NCBI GenBank assembly: GCA_037179385.1
Contig: CM074188.1
Location: 27,173,318 to 27,237,317 of the forward strand
Source: Holothuria scabra
Taxonomy: Eukaryota > Echinodermata > Holothuroidea > Aspidochirotida > Holothuriidae
DNA length: 64,000 bases
Direction of reading: 5' to 3'
Part shown: piece by piece, positions 55,083 to 64,000 of the stretch
How positions within the stretch are numbered: position 1 is the first letter of the stretch
Layout: each line of letters begins with the position of its first letter
The notes under the pieces: generated by a model
The model's input: only the letters and a program-made list of their open reading frames with translations
Databases searched by the model: none
Told to the model about the DNA's origin: nothing
Made by a program: the position numbers and the translations under genes

Positions 55083-56333
55083 TAACAAGAGCCCAATGGG
55101 CACTATGGTTCCTTGCTGGATATTTTAAGAACTGTACAGCCAGTCTGTGAAATAGAGCTAAGCAAAAGTTCATACTCAATATTGTTTGTAACATCTTCAC
55201 CAGGGATATTTTAGTACTAATATTACACGAAATCAAAGATTAAATTTCTGTGGCCTTACTGACATTCAACTTTTGTAATGCTTGTAAACACTACCTCATT
55301 TCCATATGTATTTATGCTTGTAATCAAACTTGATATTACTCACCAATAAACAGTACACAATGTGGTCAGAGAGAGAGAGAAACACCCATTGTAGTTTTCT
55401 CACAAGTTATTTTTACCTGCTCTCAAATTAAACTTGCTATTACTTTAAAACAATCTACCATTTGTCCTGTTTGCTACCTCTACACAGAAAACAGGGTTTA
55501 TTCAGAAGTTAAGCAGAAAGCAAGTGATTAATGAAGTGTGATGATAGAATGAGGATTAGGTTACCCCACAGAGCACAGCAGTATTTAAGAGACATACATA
55601 ATCCATGCATTGCTTCCACTGGCAGAGAGACTAGTTTAATGCAGAGTGACCTGTGCTCAGTGAAATCTACAGATTTAAAACTTTGAATGATCCAAAATAT
55701 GTGTACAACCCGAAGGAATCATTACTGAACGAATATAAAGGACAACTTTCTAAGGTGTCTGGGTGCGTAAGCATGCAAAACCACGTGAGACAAAAAATCT
55801 ATTGAAACTATCTTTATCTAGCTTACAAGATTTTCTAAATAACATTTCCAGCGGTTGACCTCCAGTGACCTTGATGACCTTTGACCTTAACCAAACACAG
55901 ATTGATTTGAAATCTGTCCTTTCTACCTTAAAATACTGTGTTAAAACGTTTTTCAGTGTTTGACCCCTGGTGACCTCAGATGACCCCTTGACCTTCACCA
56001 AACATATCCAATTTCATCCTTACACCATAACACATCCACACACCAAGTATGACATCTATCCAAGTTTCCTAACTAGAAATATCGTGTTGAGAAGGTTTTT
56101 AGTTTTTGACCTCTGGTGACCCCAAATGACCTTTGACCTCCACCAAAAACGATAGGGCACACCTTCTCCCTATGACGAATCTATGTACCAAATTCAAGTT
56201 CCATCCAACCTTCCCTTGTTGAGTTAGAGCGTACCGAAGCAAGTGTCACACACACACACATACACACACATACATACACACACACACGCCAACCTGACTA
56301 CATAGGTTCCTTTGCTACCGCAAGGAACCAAAA
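55083..56333 (+). mobile_element. Helentron/HINE-like element E
   Basis: The 5' end AACAAGAGCCCAATGGGCAC, with the GCCCAATGGGC palindrome, is followed by the subterminal repeat GGTTCCTTGC (55107-55116). The distal part has about three core units with TGACC clusters (55860-56140) and (CA)n at 56247-56288. The terminal hairpin is GGTTCCTTTGC (56305-56315) / GCAAGGAACC (56320-56329). The 5' end is shared with element D. The minus-strand frame at 55750-56001 is repeat-derived. Confidence 0.72.
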
Positions 56334-56364
56334 ACAACATCACCCCAATTTGGGTTAACGTACT

Positions 56365-56584
56365 AGTCTATCCTTTTTCAGGCCTGGCTCTTAAAAGTCA
56401 TGTGACAATATTTTTCCTCGGCAATTGTAAAATTACTATAACTTAGGAATAACTGCTTGCTCTACCTTGAATACTCAATGCGTTAGTCTTGAAACATAAT
56501 GAAACATTGTTAAGTAAGAGGAGTTAGCGGAATTTAAGATGTCCTTTTTGTAATGGAGGGAGGCAGCTTTTTCTCTTTAAAGAG
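56365..56584. repeat. Dispersed repeat R2, copy 4
   Basis: GGCTCTTAAAAGTCATGTGAC, ATTTTTCCTCGGCAATTGT and AATAACTGCTTGCTCTACCT match the other copies. It ends TCTCTTTAAAGAG. Confidence 0.55.
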
Positions 56585-56837
56585 CCGACAGTCTAAACCC
56601 CACACAGGCTCCTAAGCCACCTCCTAAAATTTAAAAGATGAAAATGCTCAGTGCAACATTTTACAGAGAACACTGCTGGGTGTGACTTAAATGTTGCTAT
56701 CATCTAATCTACATCAGTATTTCCATTGATTAACGATCAGCCAATAATCTTTACAATGGAATGAGAGTGGCTTTACTATTTTTAATTACATAAACCGTTG
56801 TTAATTCCTCTACATCAGATTGGATGATTGGTCTCTT

Positions 56838-57160
56838 ACACTCTAAAAATAAAAAGGGTGAAGTTTACCTCCTTGGAAGAATGAAGGTTAATGTCCACTC
56901 CCAAATAGCCGAAATTCACCCCATAAGAAAGGAAATATACCAAGAAGAGAGAAATTTACTCCGGAAGACGCAGTTGCACTCTTGATGGAATATCTGAATG
57001 TCTAGAGGGACCAAAGATTGATCTCTGGAGTCATTCATTAAAGAGTGAGTGGAAAAAGTTAGCTTTCACTCTTCTTGGAGTGATATTTTACTTTTCGGGG
57101 TGAATTCTCACTGTTCACTCAATTAGAGGGACGAAACTCACTCTTCTGTTTGTAAAGTGA
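56838..57160. mobile_element. Foldback element family F1, copy 3
   Basis: It opens ACACTCTAAAAATAAAAAGG. It then alternates degenerate GGGTGAA / TTCACCC, CACTCTTGATGGAAT and CACTCTTCTTGGAGTGAT words. It is the most diverged of the three copies. Confidence 0.65.
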
Positions 57161-57427
57161 GCCAAAGGTTACTCATCACTATAACAGCACTGTCCGGCGT
57201 TTGTCTGGAACAACACAATGATGTTACAGGACTTTTCGAGAGCCTGCTCTTTGCAACACATTTTGACCAAGGACAGGTCTATTTAGGACTCTTGGATTAT
57301 ATGAAATTAATAGTGACAAACTGATAATAAACATGGGTATGGGGGAGTATTTTAATAATTTTTTTCTTGAACATTGTTCTAGCTGTCTGGGCTGATATTT
57401 ATTGCCTACAGGGTGGCATTTCTTCAT

Positions 57428-57579
57428 AGACCTATTTCCAAATAGCAATTACAATGAATTGTGGGATAGAGTTTTGGGTGTACCTCAATTTTCACCACAG
57501 TAAAATGCCATTGACAAAAATGACAAACACCAAAACTCTATCCCACAATCCTTTGAAACTGCTATTTGGAAATAGGTCT
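57428..57579. mobile_element. Small palindromic MITE (152 bp)
   Basis: The ends AGACCTATTTCCAAATAGCA and TGCTATTTGGAAATAGGTCT are exact 20-bp inverted repeats. The inversion resumes at AATTGTGGGATAGAGTTTTGG against CCAAAACTCTATCCCACAAT, leaving a loop of about 54 bp. No ORF. Confidence 0.85.
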
Positions 57580-58642
57580 GTAGGCAGATAATTATCATCT
57601 TTACCTTGCATTAAGCACCCTCCCCAAACCACCAATAAGGTGGGAGGAGGAACAACAATGTAGGAGTATTGTTGGCCTGTGGGAGCGGTGTAAGGGATGA
57701 GAGTATCGCCTCCTCCTTTGAATTTTTTTTTTTTTTTGCCATTTTCAAGGAGTCTAGATGCAAGATGGTGTGACATTTTCAACTTCGACACAATTAGCCT
57801 TGAAGGTTAAATTGTGATGGCTTTTGGGTTACTCCTTTTCTTTATGCTAGACTGCAAGACTAACCTTTTTACTGAAAAATTTTTGAGGTGTAAATGGACC
57901 CCAAACTAGGCCCTTAGCTATGGGTCGGGCTTTCATGTTCCAAAATAATTGGTCCTCCACAAAATATAATGATATGCCATACCTGCATTCCTTGAAATAC
58001 CACAAAAATAAACAATACTGCAAAAACCTCAATATAAACTGACTTAAATAACTTTATTTATGGCTCCACGTTTTACAACAGGATATATATAAAAAAAAAA
58101 ACTCAAGACGACATCCATATGTGCGATGGCAGTCATAAAACAATATTTTATGGATAAATCAAAAACAAAATTAATCATTACACATAGGACAAATTTGAAA
58201 AATGGCCTTTTCAAATCCTTAACCACTTTGCCATACGACATATACCATGCTATTTGGTCCATGATAAATTTTGTTAAGAAATCTATTAGCATAAATGATA
58301 TCCACATTAAAATACAAAGATTAAATTTCTGTTTGCATCATATCAATTGACCCTTGACCTCATATACATCCAAAAGCTATGTAAGTAACAAAAGGAAATT
58401 GTACATCAAAATATAAAAAGCACCGATATGAAAGAGGGACAAGCAAATCCCTTCACTGCAGAGTTAAGTTAAATTCGATTTTACACCATGTTGCAAGAAC
58501 CCACCTTAAAGGGGCAATCACAGTTTGTTTTTACAAGTTTTCGACAACTCTAATTATGCACCACGTTTAAGCACTGCCTTCAAACTTTCACTAAAAATGA
58601 TCCATGACCACTGCCTAACATTGTATTTGGTGACAAGAGTAG
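57580..58642. other. Spacer with a possible poly(A) signal on the minus strand
   Basis: Minus-strand CATAAATAAAGTTATTT at about 58044-58060 includes AATAAA. This could end a minus-strand transcript that includes the 59386-59583 frame. The T-run at 57725-57739 is notable. Other frames here are AT-rich noise. Confidence 0.3.
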
Positions 58643-58797
58643 CAGTGGCATAGCCACGGGGGTTAGACCCCCCCTGAACCAACCTTTCAATGCAAAAAAA
58701 AACTTAAAATAGCAGTCTTCTCTCTTCCCTCATGTCGTGCCCCATGACACCAACTCCTCCCCCCCCCCCCCAAGAAACAATCCTGGCTACGTGCCTG
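58643..58797. mobile_element. hAT-like MITE (155 bp)
   Basis: The left end CAGTGGCATAGCCACGGG and the right end CCTGGCTACGTGCCTG are inverted repeats of the widespread CAGTGGCGTAGCCAGG type. Flanks AAGAGTAG and CAGTGTAG agree at 6 of 8, consistent with an aged 8-bp duplication. A C-run lies at 58759-58771. Confidence 0.7.
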
Positions 58798-59385
58798 CAG
58801 TGTAGTGGAAGCTGACTCATCTTGCATCTGTGTGGAATTTTTTACCAGACAAATACTCAGATATTTTCCTTTAACAGAAATTAACACAAGATTGTTTCTT
58901 CTAAACTGAAAGATGACCTAAATCTTTCTATATTTTAATAAACAATCAGTTCATAAGGGAAAATGATGTGCTGAAACAAAAGGTTCATGTTCTCTGTCAA
59001 ATTATGATTGCCCCTTTAATGAAAGCAAAGAAACCTATCCTTTGCTGGCAAATGATACCTACTTTTCCCATCATTTATTTTTTACAGTATAAAACTCCCT
59101 GTTCTACTCATTAAAATCTACATTCAAGACCACTTCTAAATTACTGCTACCTTCATTTGGTAATAAAAATGATTAAAAGATAAAAAAGTTTATATCTCCT
59201 GTGCGATCCTTCCGATAATCTTTTCTTTACATACATATATAATTATGTTTGTTGCAAGTAAGAGTTCCACCCTGTCTGGAGAACAATTTTTAATTACTCA
59301 AACCCATCTACACCATTTAGGTGATGATGACCGGGAGAAATCGCCGATAGTAATTTCATTTGTTGCTGTGTACCCTGTAGCCCTG

Positions 59386-59583
59386 TCACTTATCCAAATG
59401 CATATCTCTGCATAATAACATTCGAGAGAACTGGAGGGTCTCCTGGCCAAGTATACCGAGATCAATGTACTGGCAACATCTGTCCCCTACCAGGGTGTCA
59501 GCTGTTAATTTGCTGCCCCTGGCTAAGACTCTCAAGGTGAGCTGAGGATGGTGCGGTGGTACATGTACTTTTATCTCACGCAT
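59386..59583 (-). other. Candidate terminal coding exon of an unidentified minus-strand gene
   Basis: A 65-codon frame with balanced codon and GC content amid AT-rich DNA reads EIKVHVPPHHPQLTLRVLAR, then TADTLVGDRCCQYIDLGIL, and ends HLDK with a stop. The alternation hxLxLxVxx...DTLVGxxxxxxDLG faintly recalls a C2-type beta-sandwich strand pattern, but this is only a visual impression. No good polypyrimidine acceptor precedes it. It would be followed by about 1.3 kb of AT-rich 3'UTR to the AATAAA at about 58050. It may be chance. Confidence 0.25.
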
Positions 59584-60429
59584 ATATTTTCCGAAAGCAA
59601 TTTAACAGCTTCCGTGTGTACATTAATATTACAGCCAATGGTGTAATCCGGGTTTGTTTATTACAAATAGCTTAAAATTAAAACTGTTAAATGTGGTCAA
59701 TGTATGACAACATACTTGTTGATGGGGAAAAAAGATTTATCTTTGAGTTCTGGGGGTAGATAACTGCAGCACACATAACCAGCTGCTCTATAAAGAGATG
59801 TCTTTAACACAGAGATGTCTTAGCAGCTACAAGCAAAATTAATCTTACTTAAAAGTTCTTTTATTTTATGAAGACTACAAAGTGGGTCCATGCCATACAA
59901 AAGCACATTGCACTTTGTCAAATCATTATTACATGCTAATGTAATATTTAATGTTGCCCATCATAATTTGATTTTATTACATGGTAATGTCATATTTAAT
60001 TTTATATTATTATCATTACATGTTTACGTAATATTTGTCTACCACTCTAACATTTTCATGTAATATTTAATGTACTTGTTCCATCAACTTCATATTTGGC
60101 TGGGATATATGATTACATCTCTCACCCAAAAAACCATGGTACCACATTTACAGTCAATTGTACACATAAACATGTACAGAGAAGTGTCATATTTACCTAG
60201 ATGTGTAATAATTTTTAATTTTCATTTACTTCCAAAATTACATATTCTGCTTTGTATAATGTCCACTCACTTCCATAGCCTACTACAATTGTCCAACTTA
60301 AACCAATAAAATATATTTTATGCAATTGTATCCAAACCTACGTATCTTATATGCTATGATCATAGCAACAAATCTCACATAAATATTGCATGGGGGTCTA
60401 ATTGGTTACACAAAAATCTTCCAAACAGT
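59584..60429. other. Spacer
   Basis: AT-rich. TTACATGnTAATGTnATATTTAAT recurs at about 59930, 59978 and 60025, a short degenerate tandem. No genes. Confidence 0.4.
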
Positions 60430-60970
60430 TTCATTTCCTACTACTCCCCTCTCCCCTAATCCTCCCCAGCCTCCTGAACCCTCCCCAACCATCCCTACAC
60501 CCCACAACTCTTTCAAATCCTTAACCCCTCCCCAATTCCCCCCAACCCCACCCCCAGTCCCCTACCTCGTCCTCCATATTGTTGCCACTCTGCAAAACAC
60601 TAGCCAATCATGCTCCCACCTGCACACCACATATCCAAATGAATTAAAATGTATAAATTGTCATCCCTAAGTTGCTAAAGGACCATATGCCAGACAGTCT
60701 AGCAGGTAAGTTGGGGAATTACAAGTGTACACAGGAGCTAGGGGGGGGGGATAAAATAGACTCAAACATATAAATTGCTTCACATACAGTAAGCTGGTCA
60801 TACCATGCTGCAGTACATGATGTGTCACAGAAAATACTCTGCACACAAGAACATTACCAGGGTATTTCAAATAGGGGAGAAGTATCAGTTGACTGCCCTT
60901 TTTCTCCTTTTTTCCCTTCTTTTCCTTCTCTTTTCCCCTTTTCCTTGCCAATATACACGAATCTGATTAG
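60430..60970. repeat. Pyrimidine-rich low-complexity tracts
   Basis: A C-rich tract with CCCCTCCCC and CCTCCC words runs from 60435 to 60570. A G-run lies at 60740-60750, and a T/C-only tract (TTTTCTCCTTTTTTCCCTTC...) runs at about 60898-60950. Frames spanning these are compositional. Confidence 0.75.
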
Positions 60971-60971
60971 C

Positions 60972-61205
60972 ACTTGTTTTTAGTGACTGTAGGCAGCCAT
61001 TAGTGGGGTCCATCAGCCTTTAATTGTCTCCATTTATTGTCTACGTGAATTTCAAATCCTCATATTCCGTGAAGTTGAGAAAATCAAGATACACTTCAGT
61101 GTACAACTATCCACGGAACAGGTAAGGAAGGAAATTTAAAGACTGAAGGCGATGGACCTCAGTAATGGCCGACTAAAATCAGACCATCACAATCTGTCCG
61201 GATTC
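60972..61205 (+). mobile_element. Foldback MITE family F2, copy 2
   Basis: GGCAGCCATTAGTGGGGTCC and ATCAGCCTTTAA on the left are opposed by TTTAAAGACTGAAGGCGATG, GACCTCAGTAATGGCCG on the right, an imperfect inverted repeat of about 30 bp. The segment parallels 40215-40455 in reverse. Confidence 0.6.
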
Positions 61206-61990
61206 AAAGGGGGAGGTCATCCCTCTGACGCCACACCTGGTTATACATGGAAATCTGCTGCCACACATTTCCCCTCGTTATATCAATAGTCAGTGACAGT
61301 ACGTTTTTACATTCTTGGATGATCATTTCCCAGTATTACAGTAACTGGTTTTCCACAGTCCTTGAAATTTGGAACATAGTATTACAACATTCCAACAAAA
61401 ACAACTTGCTGGAATAGCTTGAAACCGTTTAATAAATTTAGGTCTTTTCCACATGTCTTCTAAAACATAAGCATGTAGTACTCCTGATGTACCTACAGAG
61501 CAAGAAACAACTGTTTAAGCATTTTTTGCTCCAACACAGTTCCCAGAGAAACTACAGGGAGAGCATAATATTATTTTGAATTCGCATAAAATGTTTCAAA
61601 CTTGGTTTTAAACAGCTTTTAAAATTCTTTTGAAATCTTTGGGCTTATGCAATAACTTTGGCTTGGAAAGGAAGCTTGCAATGCAAGCTGCAAAAATTCC
61701 CGAACACCCATAATTTCTCAACCCCTCTCAAACAGCATATTCTTCTCAAAACAAAATATCAAAACCTTGCCCCTTCCTGTTAATGGTGAATTACAGGTAT
61801 TTCTACAACATGCTACAATTCCATTCCCCTCTTTAAATAAAAGCAAGCCTTCTCTGAGTACTATTATAGTAACAGTAACAGGTTACTTTTTAATTGTTAC
61901 ACATGCAGCTGAAAGGGATATTGGCAATGACTCTCTGTGGAAGAATGTTGAGATTTTATTGATCAAAAAGCTACAAGAATGAAAGAAATA
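61206..61990. other. Spacer
   Basis: AT-rich. The 71-codon plus frame at 61767-61982 has no recognised domain. Nothing else assigned. Confidence 0.35.
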
Positions 61991-63747
61991 AACAAGAGCC
62001 CAAGGGCACTATGGTTCCTTGCATTAAAGATGATATTGTATTAAGGTAGTCCCAAGGTAAGGCATAATTTGCACCTTTAACCCCAATGACTTTTGGCCAT
62101 CACCCAAAAACATAGGGGCACATTAAATTTCAAAATCATACAAGCACTTGCCGTTTGAGAGAAATGGAACACTTAACTTTTCAAATTATCACACTGCACA
62201 CTGCCCACTTCCATGCGACAAATACATTCATCACCTTTCACTAAAATGTCATTTACTTGAGTTTGGGGTAGTATAGGAGGTTAGTTAATTGCCTTTTTGG
62301 TCAATCTCAACAATTCAAATCCAGACCTTAAAAAGAAGTCACAAAGGTCAAATACAGTCAAAGTAGATCAAAACTGATTTTAAATAAACACAGTCTCTTC
62401 TGCACCAAAGAAATTTAACAGTCATCTGGTCATTCCTGACCACCAAAATTTATGATGGATGACTAGAAATTATGTCATGGTTGTCCTTTAGACTACCCAA
62501 TGTGTTTGCCTGAAAAGCAAAAATAAGGAAAAGCCCACAATTCTACTACTAAAGGCAGCCAGATAGTGATTTATTACCACCAATTTCTTCTTCACAATTT
62601 GGCTAGAAGACCAAGAAACAAACATAGCTGTGTAGAATCTAATAAATGACTTTCAACTTGACCTTTTAACCTAAAGAGGGTGTTAGAAACAGCATTGCAG
62701 TCCCTAGGGTAAAAGCAGAGGTAAAGAAGAGAAACTGCTTTCATATTTTACTATTGAAATTGGAATCTTAGCTTGCACTGTGAATAACTTTATTCAATAC
62801 TGTATGTGAGGAAAAGGTTGTTTTTAATAATAATTGCATTACTGTCCTGATTGTTAACTAAACTGCTTTTAGACAGAGAGGGGGTTATAATTCTTCTTTT
62901 CTTTTATACATTGCATTTGTCTAAAGGCATTAAACTTCAGCTGGACTTTTAAACCAATTGAACAAAGACCGAAAGAGTCTTCACGTGCACTTTACTTAGA
63001 CGAACACAACTTTCCATTATTTCCACTATGTTACTTGGTTATTGAGTAATTGCACCGCATACCTGGCATTGCAATAGGCCTACATATGACCTACATGTAC
63101 ACACTAGCCTGTCATTTAAATGTCAGTAACTCAAGTAACGAACATTGTAGGAGGGTAGTGTAATAGCCTTTTTGGTTCGTCTGATCAAGACAAATCTTGA
63201 CGTCACAAAAAAGTCACAAAAAAAGTCACAAAGGTCAAAAGGTCAAATGAGGTCAAGTGAGGTCAAGGGGGGTCATCACGTGCATTTCACTTAGATGAAC
63301 ACAAATCTCCATTACACCACCCCTCTAAAATGTTTCAGTGGCAAGATATCAATAAAACATTACTTTTTGACCTTTTGACCCTTTCCAATTATTTTGGTTA
63401 ATGTACCAACATTTTCACCTCCTACCAATCTAACTTATCCTAAAATGATGCCACTGCTTGAACAACAGATACTGAGTTACAGCTACTAACAGAAATTCAG
63501 TTTTTGGCCTCTGGTGATCACCAGTGACCTTTGACCTCCACCAAAAACGATAGGGCACATCTACTCCACGACATCTACATACATACCAAGTTTGAAAAAA
63601 ATTGATCACTCGGTTATTGAGTTATCGCACCACATACCTCGCATTCCAATCCGTCACATACACACACACACACACATACACACACACACACACATACATA
63701 CGCCAAGGTGACTGCATAGGTTCCTTTGTTACACAAGGAACCAAAAA
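61991..63747 (+). mobile_element. Helentron/HINE-like element D
   Basis: The 5' end AACAAGAGCCCAAGGGCACT is followed by the subterminal repeat GGTTCCTTGC (62013-62022). The interior has diverged core units with CAAAAACATAGGGGCAC, TTGAGTAATnGCACC and AGGTCA runs. (CA)n is at 63655-63703 and the terminal hairpin is GGTTCCTTTGT (63719-63729) / ACAAGGAACC (63733-63742). The 5' and 3' ends match element E closely. The minus frame at 63614-63874 runs through the CA tract and is not a gene. Confidence 0.72.
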
Positions 63748-64000
63748 TGCGGTGGGTGGATAATGTTTTTAGTACATTTGTCACTCTGTGTATAACATGT
63801 TGATTACACATATGTGAGTACAGTACTTTCACAAAGGATTTCACATTACTTGATTTCCTTAAAAATGGAGTCATTCTAAACAGACACTCATATCACTCTA
63901 AAATGGCTGATCAAACAAATCATCAAAATATTTCTATTTTGTGATTTATGCCAACCAATTATTTCAGTGACCAATTTTTTTGATCATTACTGCAGTCCAT
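63748..64000. other. Right-edge spacer
   Basis: AT-rich sequence with no feature recognised. Confidence 0.4.

Noticed and set aside
60386..60951. Proline-rich plus frame and Lys-rich minus frame
   Set aside because: Compositional artefacts of C-rich and T/C-rich tracts.

Overview
The window is eukaryotic nuclear DNA, AT-rich, and consists mostly of introns and intergenic repeats. I infer a marine invertebrate deuterostome, most likely an echinoderm. The reasons are the many copies of TAGGCCTA/CTAACGTTAG-type words, the dense load of non-autonomous DNA transposons, and large tandem-repeat-bearing elements that look like the sea-urchin Tsp / bivalve pearl type. I cannot fix the species. There are no operons, no bacterial signals, no CRISPR array and no rRNA. 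Most open frames in the window are repeat noise.

One gene is read with confidence. Four phase-matched coding exons on the minus strand (28931-28874, 27842-27711, 20768-20602, 4407-4216) encode the first 177 residues of an ARB2A/FAM172A-family protein (Arb2 domain, alpha/beta-hydrolase-like fold). The gene runs right to left and continues off the left edge. Its introns are about 1.0, 6.9 and 16.2 kb, plus more than 4.2 kb beyond exon 4, and they are full of transposons. Upstream of exon 1 (28938-64000) I see no second certain gene. There are weak candidates: a plus-strand ATG mini-exon at 35782, a CpG-bearing block near 39.3 kb with splice donors on both strands, and coding-looking segments near 48.5 kb and 59.5 kb. 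A decayed LINE reverse-transcriptase fragment lies at 30.0-30.8 kb.

The dominant structural feature is a family of five Helentron/HINE-like elements: A 945-4201, B 31527-35667 (split by a 2-kb insertion), C 50870-51960 (reverse), E 55083-56333 and D 61991-63747. Each has a short subterminal inverted repeat, a core of degenerate or tandem repeats, a (CA)n tract and a terminal hairpin carrying the matching inverted repeat. Elements A and B share one terminal sequence (GGTTTCGATGAT). Elements C, D and E share another (GRTTCCTTGC).

The most interesting signal is inside these cores. Each ~145-bp unit carries four same-orientation nuclear-receptor half-sites spaced DR4-DR4-DR1 (10-bp phased). Element A alone has about 20 units inside an ARB2A intron and ends about 14 bp from the exon 4 splice donor. 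Elements C and D carry related DR1/DR4/DR2 clusters.

Other notable structures are a 1.3-kb back-to-back pair of inverted MITEs with a thrice-repeated ATAGTC (43742-45078), a 1075-bp TIR element nested inside a TTAA-type MITE (18996-20070), and a hAT-like MITE nested in another repeat (10075-10460). There are also three copies of a GAGTGA/TCACTC foldback element, a GATC-dense block (13.7-14.1 kb) and a perfect 15-bp stem hairpin at 9534-9581.
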